A DNA stretch of 64,000 nucleotides from Methylophilales bacterium UBA4017 (GCA_002384685.1 DGAZ01000047.1:51342-115341), one strand, 5' to 3'; shown: positions 30,021 to 41,111, numbered from the stretch's first letter. Numbers and translations: made by a program. The notes: a model not told the origin generated them from the letters alone.

Positions 30021-30874
30021 TCTGATCTTGTGGTGCTGGCCTCAGAAAGATAATCGTTCAATTCATCTGTTTGTTTCTCATCAATCAATCTTATAAGCCT
30101 AACAATTTCTTTTTGATAAAGTTTCAAATCACTAACCACTGCTTTTTTGTTTGCAAGCGAAATATCTCTCCAAACCTCAGGGGAGCTTGCAGCAATTCTT
30201 GAAAAGTCTCGAAATCCGCTGGCGGCAAACTCTAGCAATTGATCTTTTGATTTTTTATTGTTAATTAAGTTAACTAAAGCAAAAGCTAGGAGGTGAGGAA
30301 GATGGCTTACGGTAGAAAATATTTCATCATGTTGAGAAGGGTTCATTGTTGAGACAATCCCACCCATGCTCACCCAAAACTTCTCAAGCAATTCTATCTG
30401 CTGTTTGTTGGTTTTTTCGTGTGGGGTGATAACGATATTTTTACCCTCAAATAAATGAGCATCAGCGGCCTCAGGCCCATGCTTTTCAGATCCTGCAATC
30501 GGATGTGAACCTATGAACTGGTTAAATTTCTCGCCAAGAATTTCTTTAGCATCTAACATAACATTAGACTTTGTGCTTCCAACATCAGTTATCAGGCAAT
30601 CCACAGGGAGATAAGGATGAATATTTTTTAGAATACTTCTTGTCTGCGCAACTGGGGCTGCAATTACAATTAGATCTGCAGAACTTATTGCTTCTCCAAT
30701 ATTTTTAGCCACCTCATCCAGCATGCCGTTTTTAACAAAGCTATCAAGAGGTCTGCCTTTATCCCGACCCATGCCGACGACTCTATCAAATATAGTGTCT
30801 TTTTTTACTTTTAGCGCAATAGAGCCACCTATCAAACCTACACCAAAAATTAATAAATTTTTCATTTCACACAT
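29999..30874 (-). CDS. tyrA: Prephenate/arogenate dehydrogenase
   Basis: NAD(P)-dependent step to tyrosine. It is 291 residues from the first ATG, or 288 from the second (30865), where the family-like MKNLLIFGVGLIGGS begins. Landmarks are the Rossmann loop GVGLIGGSIA, TDVGSTKSNV, GSHPIAGSEKHGPEAA with the substrate-binding His, and SHLPHLLAFALV. There is no chorismate mutase or ACT domain fused. It starts the tyrA-aroA-cmk-rpsA run. Confidence 0.94.
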   Translation of the reverse strand: MCEMKNLLIFGVGLIGGSIALKVKKDTIFDRVVGMGRDKGRPLDSFVKNGMLDEVAKNIGEAISSADLIVIAAPVAQTRSILKNIHPYLPVDCLITDVGSTKSNVMLDAKEILGEKFNQFIGSHPIAGSEKHGPEAADAHLFEGKNIVITPHEKTNKQQIELLEKFWVSMGGIVSTMNPSQHDEIFSTVSHLPHLLAFALVNLINNKKSKDQLLEFAASGFRDFSRIAASSPEVWRDISLANKKAVVSDLKLYQKEIVRLIRLIDEKQTDELNDYLSEASTTRSEWIESKK

Positions 30875-30904
30875 TCTATTTTAAAAGAAAATTGTATCAC
30901 GCAA

Positions 30905-31630
30905 CTAGCTGGAAGCCTCTTGCCATAAATCATTAATCAAAAGCTCATAAGGTTTAAAATTAATCTTATAAGCCATTTTTAAACTTTGCTTAATCCAATA
31001 ACCAAGATACAGGTATGGAATTTTTTTATTTAGACAATAATTTAGCAACCACAAGATAGAAAAGGTCCCCAGACTGTATTTGGTGTTATTGCAGTCATAA
31101 AATGTATAAACTGCCGATAGTCCATTTTTTAATTCATCAATGATAGTTACCATCACGAGCTGACCGTCATCCCTAAATTCAATTAGCTTGCTTTGCATAT
31201 TACTTTTAATTAAAAAATCATGGTAATCACCAATATCGTCTTCCTGGCTACTGTTAGTTCGATGGCGTTTATTCTGATAATTTATATAAAGCTCATAATG
31301 CTCATCTGAAAATTCTAATGGGAGTATTCGAGCCGTGATATGAGAATGTATTTTTTTTACTCTTTTTTGAGAGCGGCTTATTAAAAAAGATGCGGTCGAT
31401 AACCTTATAGGAATACATGCTTGACATTCGCCACAATGAGGCTTGTAAACATACTGCCCACTTCTCCTAAAGCCTTTATGAATAAGGTTGCTGTAAATAT
31501 CTGAGCCAATGGTTTTGTAGGGGGTTGCCACCATTGACTGGGCGCTACGATGTTTAATATAGCCACAACTATATTTTGTGGTTATATAGAATTGAACGGA
31601 GTTTAATCCTTTGCTATCAGGGTGTTTCAT
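30905..31630 (-). CDS. bpt: Aspartate/glutamate leucyltransferase
   Basis: Transfers Leu to N-terminal Asp or Glu of proteins, marking them for ClpS/ClpAP degradation (N-degron pathway). It is 241 residues: an N-terminal YSCGYIKHRSAQSMVATP segment, then FRRSGQYVYKPHCGECQACIPIRL with the conserved CxxC pair, and the C-terminal acetyltransferase-like half with YTFYDC and YLYLGYWIKQSLKMAYK. The start MKHPDSKG is typical. It lies 31 bases downstream of tyrA's start on the same strand, probably as its own unit. Confidence 0.92.
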   Translation of the reverse strand: MKHPDSKGLNSVQFYITTKYSCGYIKHRSAQSMVATPYKTIGSDIYSNLIHKGFRRSGQYVYKPHCGECQACIPIRLSTASFLISRSQKRVKKIHSHITARILPLEFSDEHYELYINYQNKRHRTNSSQEDDIGDYHDFLIKSNMQSKLIEFRDDGQLVMVTIIDELKNGLSAVYTFYDCNNTKYSLGTFSILWLLNYCLNKKIPYLYLGYWIKQSLKMAYKINFKPYELLINDLWQEASS

Positions 31631-31751
31631 ATTTAACGCTTAATTATACATTTATAGCAATTCTAACTGAATTGTCTCTGAGTTTAGTAAAGAGATAGTA
31701 GTTTGCTGATATGATTCTATTCGTTACAAATAAATTTGAGAAATCTAGCTA

Positions 31752-32612
31752 ATGCCTTTATCTAAATTGCTATATTTGCTTGTTCTAGTGACGCTAACCT
31801 TGCCGGTCCAAGCAAGCGAACAATCAGTTTACTGGGAGATAACATCACCAACAGGAATAACCCATTTCCTTTTCGGGACCATTCATACAGATGACAACAG
31901 GGTTTCTGAATTTCATCCCGAAGTTCTAAGGGGCCTAAAGTCTTCTAATACCTTTTTAATGGAGACTGATGAGATTCAAGACCGTAGCGTCTTGTTTGGA
32001 AACAAGTCTTTTTATGAAAAATTCCTAGATGAAGATGATATAGACCGGGTTAAAGAGCTCGCATACTTCCATACCATTCCCCTAGAAACTATCTTAAAGA
32101 TGAAGCCTTGGCTGGTGGCTATTATTTTTAATTCACCAAGACCAATCACACCCTTTAATCAAGATAATTTGTTGAAGCGTAAGGCTGAAGATTCATTGAT
32201 GGTTGTTCAGGGCCTAGAGACAGTCCCAGAACATTTTGGCGTTTTGGATACTTTTCATATAGACGAGCAGATTGAAATGCTGAAAACTGTTTTAAATAGA
32301 AATAGTGATATTAAAGAAAAAGATTATGAGGTTCTAATGAGTGCCTACTTAACCTTCAATCCTGAAACAATCCTGCATACTGATGAATTAATCACAAGCA
32401 ATCTCGTTTCAGAGAAAATGTGGGAAAAAATGAAAGAAAAGTTGATATATGCGCGTAACCAATTATTTTTTGACAGAATCATGGACTTAGCGAATGGCAA
32501 TAATTTATTTATTGCGGTTGGCGCTTCTCATTTGGGGGGTGGTAACGGGTTACTAAATCTTTTCAGGGAGGCTGGATACAGATTAAAACCTCTCCCACCT
32601 TTGGCCCAATAA
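31752..32612 (+). CDS. TraB/GumN family exported protein
   Basis: A 286-residue protein of the TraB/GumN superfamily, which includes Tiki-like metalloproteases. A signal peptide (residues 1-22, cleavage likely after VQASE-like Ala) precedes the N-terminal motif HFLFGTIHTDD (about 39-49) and the C-terminal FIAVGASHLGGGNGLLNLF; these two motifs carry the His and Glu/Asp residues proposed for metal binding. A periplasmic location is likely. The physiological role is unknown. The gene ends 2 bases before the methyltransferase gene, so the two are probably co-transcribed. Confidence 0.82.
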   Translation: MPLSKLLYLLVLVTLTLPVQASEQSVYWEITSPTGITHFLFGTIHTDDNRVSEFHPEVLRGLKSSNTFLMETDEIQDRSVLFGNKSFYEKFLDEDDIDRVKELAYFHTIPLETILKMKPWLVAIIFNSPRPITPFNQDNLLKRKAEDSLMVVQGLETVPEHFGVLDTFHIDEQIEMLKTVLNRNSDIKEKDYEVLMSAYLTFNPETILHTDELITSNLVSEKMWEKMKEKLIYARNQLFFDRIMDLANGNNLFIAVGASHLGGGNGLLNLFREAGYRLKPLPPLAQ

Positions 32613-32614
32613 AG

Positions 32615-33406
32615 ATGAGCTCATTAGTTATAAAATCTAGAAATAGCACTGTGTTTAAAAAATTTAAGAAGCTCTATAGCACCAAAGGCTTTAGGTTTGA
32701 AGAAGGTAAAACGATTTTAGATGGCCCCCATTTAATTAATACGTGCCACGAAAGTGGGAGAAAGGTAGAGGAATTTATAGTGGACGCATCAGTTCAAACT
32801 GATGAGAATAAAAAATTACTTGCTAATCATCCTGAGAAAAAAATACATGTTTTAAGTCATGAGCTATTTTGCGCTATTTCAGATCTTCATTCCGTCACTG
32901 GCTTAATGGCCATTATTGACATACCAAAATTTTCGCCTTACAAAAATGATAATGGCTTTCATTTGCTACTAGATGATATTCAAGACCCAGGAAATCTTGG
33001 TGCCATTCTAAGAACCCATGCTGCCGCTGGTAATAAGCTTGTATTTCTTTCCAAGGGCTGTTGTGACCTTTGGTCTCCAAAAGTCATACGAGGGAGTCAG
33101 GGCGCTCAATTTGTCTTAACTTGCTATCAGCAACAAGACTTAGCTTCATTGATAGACGGATTTAACTTTTCAACTTTTTGTCTGGGTATGAAGGGCGAGT
33201 CAGTATTAAGAAGGAAGCTCGAAAAGAACGTTGCTTTTGTTTTAGGCAACGAGGGGAGGGGCATAAACCCAATGCTATTAGAAAAATCAGATCAAATGCT
33301 ATCAATCCCAATGACAAATAAAATTGAGTCGTTAAATGTTGGGGTTGCGGCTAGCATAATTATTTATGAATATGCCCGTCAATTTCTTTTTCAGAACAGC
33401 GCATAA
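32615..33406 (+). CDS. TrmH/SpoU-family RNA 2'-O-methyltransferase
   Basis: SAM-dependent knotted (SPOUT) methyltransferase, 263 residues. The N-terminal substrate-binding part carries FRFEEGKTILDGPHLI, and the three SPOUT motifs are LLDDIQDPGNLGAILRTH (about 120-140), FVLGNEGRGINP (about 209-220) and IPMTN/LNVGVAASIIIYEYAR (about 230-255). An rRNA target is likely but the exact nucleotide cannot be assigned; RlmB- and TsnR-like members look similar. The last 47 bases overlap the end of convergent gluQ. Confidence 0.88.
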   Translation: MSSLVIKSRNSTVFKKFKKLYSTKGFRFEEGKTILDGPHLINTCHESGRKVEEFIVDASVQTDENKKLLANHPEKKIHVLSHELFCAISDLHSVTGLMAIIDIPKFSPYKNDNGFHLLLDDIQDPGNLGAILRTHAAAGNKLVFLSKGCCDLWSPKVIRGSQGAQFVLTCYQQQDLASLIDGFNFSTFCLGMKGESVLRRKLEKNVAFVLGNEGRGINPMLLEKSDQMLSIPMTNKIESLNVGVAASIIIYEYARQFLFQNSA

Positions 33407-34259
33407 CTCTCTTTGCCGACCAATTGATGATGGCTTGACTAATGATTTCATCAATATTCATTATGAGCTCATAGTCCTTTGTTGGTTGACCTAAAAAAGT
33501 TAAAGCATTAATCCAAACTAATCTTTCACAATTCTGAATGGAAGCACTATCACCATAACCTTTACTCAGCTTCCTCCCCTTTAAAGTTACAATTGGTATG
33601 TGGCTGCTTTTAGGAAAATTAAATCCCATGACCTCGTGTAAATAGTATTGCCGCGGAAGCGAGTTAAGCAGGTCATAACCCCTTACGATGTGAGTTATAT
33701 TATCCAGATGATTGTCTACAGCGACTGAAAGTTGATAGGAAAAAATATTATCGGATCTTTTGACTATAAAGTCTCCAATTTCGCTGGAAAGATTCTGTGA
33801 TATTGCTCCTTGAATATCATCGGCAATAGAAATAGTTTTATCTACCACCCTTATTCTTAATGACGCGCCTTGCTCTTCCTTATAATATTTTTCTCGACAA
33901 GTTCCATTGTAAATAGAACCATCAGCCCCGGTTGCTGAAGAGCCGTTGACAGTTTTTCTTGTGCATCTGCAATTATAAAGTAAACCCTTTTCTTTTAAAT
34001 CGTTGACGTATGATTGGTAATGCTCTTTTCGTTCGCTTTGATGAATGACATCACCGTCCCAAATGAGCCCAAGCTTTTCAAGGCTGTTTAAAATTTGTAA
34101 TTCTGCCCCCTTACGAATTCTCGGCTGATCAATATCATCAATTTTAACAAGCCACTTCCCTTGGTTTGACTTTGCATCCAAAAAGCTAGCAATTGCAGTA
34201 ACAATGGATCCAAAATGAAGTGGGCCAGAGGGGGTGGGTGCAAATCTTCCTACGTACAT
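33360..34259 (-). CDS. gluQ: Glutamyl-Q tRNA(Asp) synthetase
   Basis: Attaches glutamate to queuosine in the anticodon of tRNA-Asp. With the start at MYVGRFAPTPSGPLHFGS it has 299 residues, close to E. coli GluQ (~300); it lacks the GluRS anticodon-binding domain. Four zinc-ligand candidates are in CRCTRK and NGTCREKYY, and the KLSKGYGDS loop replaces KMSKS. An upstream extension to 34313 would overlap the DUF3301 gene and is unlikely. Its 3' end overlaps the methyltransferase gene by 47 bases, both frames encoding plausible C-termini. Confidence 0.94.
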   Translation of the reverse strand: MYVGRFAPTPSGPLHFGSIVTAIASFLDAKSNQGKWLVKIDDIDQPRIRKGAELQILNSLEKLGLIWDGDVIHQSERKEHYQSYVNDLKEKGLLYNCRCTRKTVNGSSATGADGSIYNGTCREKYYKEEQGASLRIRVVDKTISIADDIQGAISQNLSSEIGDFIVKRSDNIFSYQLSVAVDNHLDNITHIVRGYDLLNSLPRQYYLHEVMGFNFPKSSHIPIVTLKGRKLSKGYGDSASIQNCERLVWINALTFLGQPTKDYELIMNIDEIISQAIINWSAKRVMRCSEKEIDGHIHK

Positions 34260-34266
34260 AATTATT

Positions 34267-34572
34267 TTATTGCGGATATGGCGGTATATGCCAACCAATA
34301 ATTTTTTTACCAACCAATGTTAGTTGGCAATGGATTCGGTTTTCATTGTTTGAGCTCACATAGAAAAAATAAATACGCTCTAGGGACGGCCAGTTGTCAG
34401 TCGTTCGAACGATCCTTATTTTACTGCAATGAACCGTATCATCTAGAAGCTGAAGACTAAATTCATTAGCTAATTTATTACCATGCTTAACTGCTTCCTC
34501 TCTTTTAGATATAGAGTCCAACCAAAAAAGTACTAAACCGGTAACCAGGATAAGAAAAATAATATCAAGCAT
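34267..34572 (-). CDS. DUF3301-type small membrane protein
   Basis: A 101-residue protein with one N-terminal membrane segment (about residues 3-19), followed by the features I associate with DUF3301: FWLDSISKREEAVKHG, LQLLDDTVHC and a later LERIYFFYVSS. The function is unknown. It lies 7 bases upstream of gluQ on the same strand, an arrangement suggesting co-transcription. Confidence 0.72.
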   Translation of the reverse strand: MLDIIFLILVTGLVLFWLDSISKREEAVKHGNKLANEFSLQLLDDTVHCSKIRIVRTTDNWPSLERIYFFYVSSNNENRIHCQLTLVGKKIIGWHIPPYPQ

Positions 34573-34636
34573 TTGAGTATCTTAAATTTCTTTAGGCTAA
34601 AAAGACAGCTTTAAGTTTTTACCCAAATCTCAAATA

Positions 34637-34703
34637 TGCACCAATACAATGCAAATTATTATTAATTATTGGAAAAATTAATTATGTTCTCTTTTTTGGT
34701 GCA
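34637..34703. promoter_or_regulatory. NtrC-like half-sites upstream of amtB
   Basis: TGCACCAA at 34637-34644 and its exact reverse complement TTGGTGCA at 34696-34703 form a dyad 52 bases apart in the 194-base gap before amtB. The left copy is followed after 3 bases by CAATGCA, giving a 17-base site close to the NtrC consensus TGCACYA-N3-TGGTGCA. NtrC activation of amtB under nitrogen limitation is well known in proteobacteria. I could not find a convincing -24/-12 sigma-54 promoter, so the call is tentative. Confidence 0.4.
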
Positions 34704-34766
34704 CATTTTTAGATACTTCATTTAAAATATGTGCAAATTAATTTATCGTTTTTATAGGATTTGAAA

Positions 34767-35957
34767 ATGGAAAGCTTAGTAAATCAAAGTAATGTTTTAT
34801 TTATTTTGCTGGGAGCTATTATGGTCCTAGCTATGCATGCAGGCTTTGCATTCCTCGAGGTGGGAACGGTGCGTGAAAAAAATCAAGTAAACGCATTGGC
34901 AAAGATTATGGCTGATTTTTCAGTTTCGACAATTGCCTATTTTTTTATAGGTTATAGCATCGCTTACGGGGTTGATTTTTACGGTGCCGCGACTGCACTC
35001 AGTGACAAGAGCGCGTACGAGTTAGTAAAATTTTTCTTTCTTTTGACTTTTGCTGCAGCAATTCCTGCAATTATTTCTGGAGGTATCGCAGAAAGAGCTA
35101 AGTTCAATCCTCAATTAATTGCTTCATTTATTTTGGTTGGTTTTTTATACCCTCTGTTTGAGGGCGCTGTATGGAATGGAAATTATGGTTACCAAGAATT
35201 CTTAACTAATCAGTTTGGTGCACCTTTTAATGATTTTGCAGGCTCGGTTGTTGTTCATGCTATGGGTGGTTGGATTGCTCTTACAGCAGTATTAATTCTT
35301 GGTGCACGTCATGGCAGGTATACAAAAGATGGAAAACTAAATGCATTTGCTCCCTCTAGTATCCCGTTCCTAGCGCTTGGATCATGGATTTTAACAGTCG
35401 GTTGGTTTGGTTTTAACGTAATGTCTGCTCAAACACTTGAGGGAGTTACTGGGCTTGTTGCAGTTAATTCATTAATGGCTATGGTTGGGGGTACATTATC
35501 ATCATTGGTGATTGGTAAAAATGACCCAGGATTTTTATATAATGGACCTTTAGCAGGCCTTGTCGCCGTATGTGCAGGTTCTAATTTATTCCATCCTCTA
35601 GGCGCGCTGGCTGTTGGACTAGTCGCTGGTGGCTTATTTGTCTGGACATTTTCACTTACACAGAATAAATGGAAGATTGATGATGTGTTGGGTGTATGGC
35701 CATTGCATGGTATTTGTGGAGCATGGGGTGGAATTGCAGCAGGTATTTTTGGTTTAGAAATGTTTGGAGGTTTAGGGGGCGTAACTTTTATGTCACAACT
35801 TGCTGGAACAATTACTGGTGTCATTGTAGCTCTTGTTGGTGGGTTTATAATTTACGGTCTTATTCATAAAGCTTTTAATATAAGGCTGTCCCAAGAAGAA
35901 GAGTTTAATGGTGCAGATATCTCTATTCATAAAGTGAACTCTGTTTCATCAGATTAA
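34767..35957 (+). CDS. amtB: Ammonium transporter
   Basis: Inner-membrane ammonium channel of the Amt family, 396 residues with about 11 hydrophobic segments. Conserved features include the pore twin-histidine regions VVHAMGGW and VWPLHGICGAWGG, ISGGIAERAKF and SWILTVGWFGFNVMSA. The ATG at 34767 is preferred over the TTG at 34761 because AGGA lies 7 bases before it. No obvious cleavable signal peptide is present, and no glnK gene is adjacent, so PII control would have to come from elsewhere. Confidence 0.94.
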   Translation: MESLVNQSNVLFILLGAIMVLAMHAGFAFLEVGTVREKNQVNALAKIMADFSVSTIAYFFIGYSIAYGVDFYGAATALSDKSAYELVKFFFLLTFAAAIPAIISGGIAERAKFNPQLIASFILVGFLYPLFEGAVWNGNYGYQEFLTNQFGAPFNDFAGSVVVHAMGGWIALTAVLILGARHGRYTKDGKLNAFAPSSIPFLALGSWILTVGWFGFNVMSAQTLEGVTGLVAVNSLMAMVGGTLSSLVIGKNDPGFLYNGPLAGLVAVCAGSNLFHPLGALAVGLVAGGLFVWTFSLTQNKWKIDDVLGVWPLHGICGAWGGIAAGIFGLEMFGGLGGVTFMSQLAGTITGVIVALVGGFIIYGLIHKAFNIRLSQEEEFNGADISIHKVNSVSSD

Positions 35958-35980
35958 TTCAAATGTGTAAATGAAGAAAC

Positions 35981-36006
35981 TGACATGCTAAAATCTTAGC
36001 ATGTCA
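35981..36006 (+). promoter_or_regulatory. Perfect inverted repeat covering the ispD start
   Basis: Two perfect 11-base arms, TGACATGCTAA and TTAGCATGTCA, flank a 4-base AATC loop. The right arm contains the ispD ATG (36001-36003). No T-tract follows, so it is not a terminator for amtB. It could be a start-codon-occluding hairpin, an operator, or the -10 region (TAAAAT, 35989-35994) of a promoter giving a leaderless message. Confidence 0.6.
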
Positions 36007-36696
36007 AAAATTCATGTAATCATCCCGGCCGCTGGAAGTGGTTCTAGAACAGGCCAAGAAACGCCAAAACAATTTGCACGAATTGGAAATAAAACTATCA
36101 TTGAATACATCGAGGGAATATTTTCTAGGGTGCATCTTATTGATTCTATATCCATAGCACTTCACCCAAATGAAAAATTTATTTCTTCTGGGAACTTTCA
36201 GTTTTCTAAAAAAACTAATATTCTTTATTGTGGAGGAGAGAGCCGCGCTCAAACCGTACTTAACACTTTATTTGAAATTGGTGAAGGTAAGGATGATGAC
36301 TGGATATTGGTTCATGATGCGGCACGAATAGGAATAACGGAATCGATTGTCAATAAATTTATCATGGAGATATCTGTAGACAAGGTTGGTGGAATCGTCG
36401 CTTTCCCTGTTCCAGATACTGTGAAAAGAGTGAATAAACGCTTAGAAGTAATTACCACTGAAGAAAGAGAATTTCTATGGCTAGCTCAGACCCCACAAAT
36501 GTTTAAGTGCAATGTTTTAAAAAAAGCTATCCAAAGTTTTAATGGCTGCCCAACAGATGAGGCCGAGGCAATTGAAGCTACCGGACTTAAACCTAAAATT
36601 TTTAAAGGTAGCGCATTAAATTTTAAAATTACCTACCCAGAAGATTTGTTGAGAGCTCAAAGCGCTATACAACTTATAAATCAAGGGATTATATGA
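36001..36696 (+). CDS. ispD: MEP cytidylyltransferase
   Basis: Third enzyme of the non-mevalonate isoprenoid pathway; forms CDP-methylerythritol. It is 231 residues with the nucleotide loop IIPAAGSGSRTGQETPKQF, VHDAARIGIT and FKITYPEDL toward the C-terminus. The ATG at 36001 is the only standard start: an in-frame TAA lies 12 bases before it, and there is no Shine-Dalgarno. The start lies inside a perfect inverted repeat. Its end overlaps ispF by 4 bases; the ispD-ispF coupling is standard. Confidence 0.95.
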   Translation: MSKIHVIIPAAGSGSRTGQETPKQFARIGNKTIIEYIEGIFSRVHLIDSISIALHPNEKFISSGNFQFSKKTNILYCGGESRAQTVLNTLFEIGEGKDDDWILVHDAARIGITESIVNKFIMEISVDKVGGIVAFPVPDTVKRVNKRLEVITTEEREFLWLAQTPQMFKCNVLKKAIQSFNGCPTDEAEAIEATGLKPKIFKGSALNFKITYPEDLLRAQSAIQLINQGII

Positions 36697-37165
36697 TCAG
36701 AATAGGTCAAGGTTTTGACGTTCATCGGCTGGTTTTAGGAAGGTCTTGTATTATAGGTGGAGTTAGGATTGAGCATACTCATGGACTTGACGGCCATTCT
36801 GACGCCGATGTCTTGCTTCATGCGATTTGTGATGCATTATTGGGTGCTATTGGAAAAGGGGATATCGGGCAACATTTTCCTGACAACGATCCTAGCATTA
36901 AGGGAATTGATTCTAGAGACATTCTTAGGTCAGTTATTGCAATACTCCAAAAAGAGGCATTTACTATTATAAATATAGATTGCACTGTCATTTGTGAACT
37001 ACCAAAAATCAGCCCACATACCCAAAAGATGATTGAAAACATTTCACAAGACTGTGGTTGTGCAAGATCGCAAATTAATATTAAAGCTACCACCACAGAA
37101 AAAATGGGTGCATTAGGAAGGGGGGAGGGAATAGCAGCTCAGGCAGTCTGTACCGTAACGCCTAT

Positions 37166-37169
<4 letters not shown>
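36693..37169 (+). CDS. ispF: MECDP synthase
   Basis: Forms 2-C-methyl-D-erythritol 2,4-cyclodiphosphate. It is 158 residues, beginning MIRIGQGFDVHRLV with the zinc ligands Asp and His, then GLDGHSDADVLLHAICDALLGAIG and C-terminal INIKATTTEKMGALGRGEGIAAQA. It is translationally coupled to ispD. The stop overlaps that of convergent smr within TTAA. Confidence 0.97.
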
Positions 37170-38654
<1,485 letters not shown>

Positions 38655-38771
38655 TTAAATTCAATAATGGTTAATTTTAGTTGACCCTGCGCGATCAATC
38701 AAACGATAAAAGCATTATTTTTATAATATTCATCTCTAATCATATAAGTACGCAATTTTTAAAGGACATCC

Positions 38772-38780
38772 TGATATAAT
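38772..38780 (+). promoter_or_regulatory. Extended -10 promoter element for ftsK
   Basis: TGATATAAT is a perfect extended -10 (TGn followed by TATAAT) in the trxB-ftsK divergent gap, 33 bases before the proposed ftsK TTG. The -35 region is poor, as is common with extended -10 promoters. A transcription start near 38787 would be expected. Confidence 0.5.
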
Positions 38781-38813
38781 TTATTAAAATTTACCAGGCA
38801 TTGAAAATACAAA

Positions 38814-41111
38814 TTGTTAATAAATAAAAAATCAAAAAAAACAGGAAAAAAAATATCTTTAGTGAATAATGCACCGCGGATTTTAGCAAACCGAATATTT
38901 CGAGAGGCATCATGGTTCGTTTTATTGTTTATTGGGCTTTATATGACCTTGGCTCTTGGAGCGTACAACCCTAAAGATCCTTCATGGTCCAATGCAGTCG
39001 AGTCCGGAGTTGTGGTGACTAATTTAGCCGGAATTTTTGGAGCATATTTTTCTGATTTCACCCTCTATATTTTCGGTATGTCAGCATGGTGGTTAGTTTT
39101 TTTAAGCATTTACAGTATTTTTCTTATATACCCTAGAATAGAAAATGAAGACTACAGAACTAAGCATATTCTTCCCATTCATTACCTAGGTTTTTTTCTA
39201 TTAATACTGTCTTCATCCTCATTTGAAGCTGGTCATATAGTTAGTATTAATGCAAGTTTACCTTCTGAGCAAGGTGGTATGCTCGGATCTACAACCATCG
39301 CATTATTAATTGAAAATATAGGCTATATCGGATCCTTAGTCTTTCTAATTGTCATGTTTGCTATAGGTTTTAGTTTATTTACTGGATGGTCATGGATCAA
39401 TATCGCTGAGGGCATTGGAAATTTTTTATGCAATGTAGCAAGCAAACTAAACAACTATTATTATGACTGGCAGGACCGTCAACAAGGTAAAAAATTCGAG
39501 AAAGAAAGATCGGATTTTGTTCATACTGAGCGAAAAAAACTTGCAGAAAGATCACCATTATCTATATTAGAAGCTAAAACCGAAATAAAGGAAAGTGTTC
39601 GAGTTGTCAAAGAAAAGCAAATCAATCTTTTTGGGGACGGAGATTCAGAATTACCACCACTACACTTGCTTGATGAGCCTCCATTACAGAAAGAGACACA
39701 GTCATCTGAGACTATTGAATTTATTTCCAGGTTAATTGAAAAAAAATTACTTGACTTCGGTATTGAGGCAAAAGTAACTTCAGCTCAACCGGGCCCTGTT
39801 ATTACTAGATATGAGTTTGAGCCGGCTCCTGGAGTCAAAGGCAGTCAAGTGACCAATTTATCAAAAGACCTTGCGAGAGCATTGTCCGTAGTAAGCGTAA
39901 GGGTTGTTGAGACTATCCCTGGAAAAACGTGCATGGGCCTAGAGATACCAAACTCACATCGGCAGATCGTTTACCTTTCTGAAATCATGAGCTCGAAAAA
40001 TTTTGCTGACTCTTCCGCATTGCTGTCTTTGGTGCTTGGAAAAGATATCTCAGGTAAGCCTGAGGTAGCTGATATTGCAAGAATGCCTCATTTGCTCATC
40101 GCAGGCACAACAGGGTCAGGAAAGTCTGTGGCAATCAATGCGTTGGTTTTGAGTCTGCTTTATAAAGCTAAAGCAGATGAAGTTCGTATGATATTGATAG
40201 ATCCAAAAATGTTGGAGCTTTCTGTGTATGAAGGTATCCCTCATTTATTAACTCCTGTAGTTACGGATATGAGTCAGGCAGGACATGCTCTTAATTGGGC
40301 GGTAGCTGAAATGGAACGAAGGTATAAATTGATGGCCACATTTGGAGTGCGAAATTTAGCGGGATACAATCAAAAATTCAAAGAGGCATATGAAAAAGGA
40401 TCTCCCTTAACCAACCCATTCAGCCTTAATCCAGAAGACCCAGAGCCGCTAGAAGCAATGCCACAAATAGTCATAGTCATAGATGAGTTAGCAGACTTGA
40501 TGATGGTTATGGGTAAAAAGATTGAAGAATTAATTGCCCGATTAGCTCAAAAGGCAAGAGCTTCCGGCATCCATCTTGTACTAGCAACCCAGAGACCATC
40601 GGTGGATGTAATAACTGGACTTATAAAAGCTAATATTCCAGCTCGTATCGCATTTCAGGTGTCAAGCAAGATAGACTCAAGGACAATATTGGATCAAATG
40701 GGAGCTGAAACCCTTTTAGGAAAGGGAGATATGCTTTACATGCCACCAGGAACTGGTTACCCAGTTAGGATTCATGGTGCATTTGTTTCAGACGAAGAAG
40801 TTCATAAGGTTGTAAAGTTTTTAAAGGAAAAGGGTGAGCCGCGCTATGTGGAAGAAATTTTAAACCCAACAGATATTTCATTAATTGGCGGTGAAAGCGA
40901 AAGCCCATCGGGAGAAAAAGATCCCTTGTATGACGAGGCTGTTGAGATAGTCCTAAGAACAAGAAAGGCTTCCATATCATATGTTCAGAGGAATTTAAGG
41001 ATTGGCTATAATCGTGCCGCTAGAATTATTGAGGATATGGAAAAAGCAGGTTTGGTCACACCAATGCAAAGCAATGGTAACCGCGAAATCATTCCAACAA
41101 ATAATGATTAG
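38814..41111 (+). CDS. ftsK: DNA translocase FtsK
   Basis: Septal DNA pump that clears and aligns chromosome termini for XerCD resolution. It is up to 765 residues: about four N-terminal membrane segments (about 30-200), a short linker, the alpha/beta translocase region with Walker [11 protein letters not shown] (about 436-445) and Walker [15 protein letters not shown], and a C-terminal gamma winged-helix (about 700-760; [30 protein letters not shown]). The start is TTG without a clear ribosome site; GTG at 38862 is an alternative. The linker is short compared with E. coli FtsK (1329 residues). Confidence 0.95.
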   Translation: MLINKKSKKTGKKISLVNNAPRILANRIFREASWFVLLFIGLYMTLALGAYNPKDPSWSNAVESGVVVTNLAGIFGAYFSDFTLYIFGMSAWWLVFLSIYSIFLIYPRIENEDYRTKHILPIHYLGFFLLILSSSSFEAGHIVSINASLPSEQGGMLGSTTIALLIENIGYIGSLVFLIVMFAIGFSLFTGWSWINIAEGIGNFLCNVASKLNNYYYDWQDRQQGKKFEKERSDFVHTERKKLAERSPLSILEAKTEIKESVRVVKEKQINLFGDGDSELPPLHLLDEPPLQKETQSSETIEFISRLIEKKLLDFGIEAKVTSAQPGPVITRYEFEPAPGVKGSQVTNLSKDLARALSVVSVRVVETIPGKTCMGLEIPNSHRQIVYLSEIMSSKNFADSSALLSLVLGKDISGKPEVADIARMPHLLIAGTTGSGKSVAINALVLSLLYKAKADEVRMILIDPKMLELSVYEGIPHLLTPVVTDMSQAGHALNWAVAEMERRYKLMATFGVRNLAGYNQKFKEAYEKGSPLTNPFSLNPEDPEPLEAMPQIVIVIDELADLMMVMGKKIEELIARLAQKARASGIHLVLATQRPSVDVITGLIKANIPARIAFQVSSKIDSRTILDQMGAETLLGKGDMLYMPPGTGYPVRIHGAFVSDEEVHKVVKFLKEKGEPRYVEEILNPTDISLIGGESESPSGEKDPLYDEAVEIVLRTRKASISYVQRNLRIGYNRAARIIEDMEKAGLVTPMQSNGNREIIPTNND

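Noticed and set aside
34604..34766. Sigma-54 promoter for amtB
   Set aside because: No GG-N10-GC with proper flanks could be placed between the NtrC-like sites and the start codon.
35429..35824. 131-codon Pro/Thr-rich open frame antisense to amtB
   Set aside because: The Pro-rich content is what the reverse complement of Gly-rich membrane helices gives; amtB on the other strand is certain.
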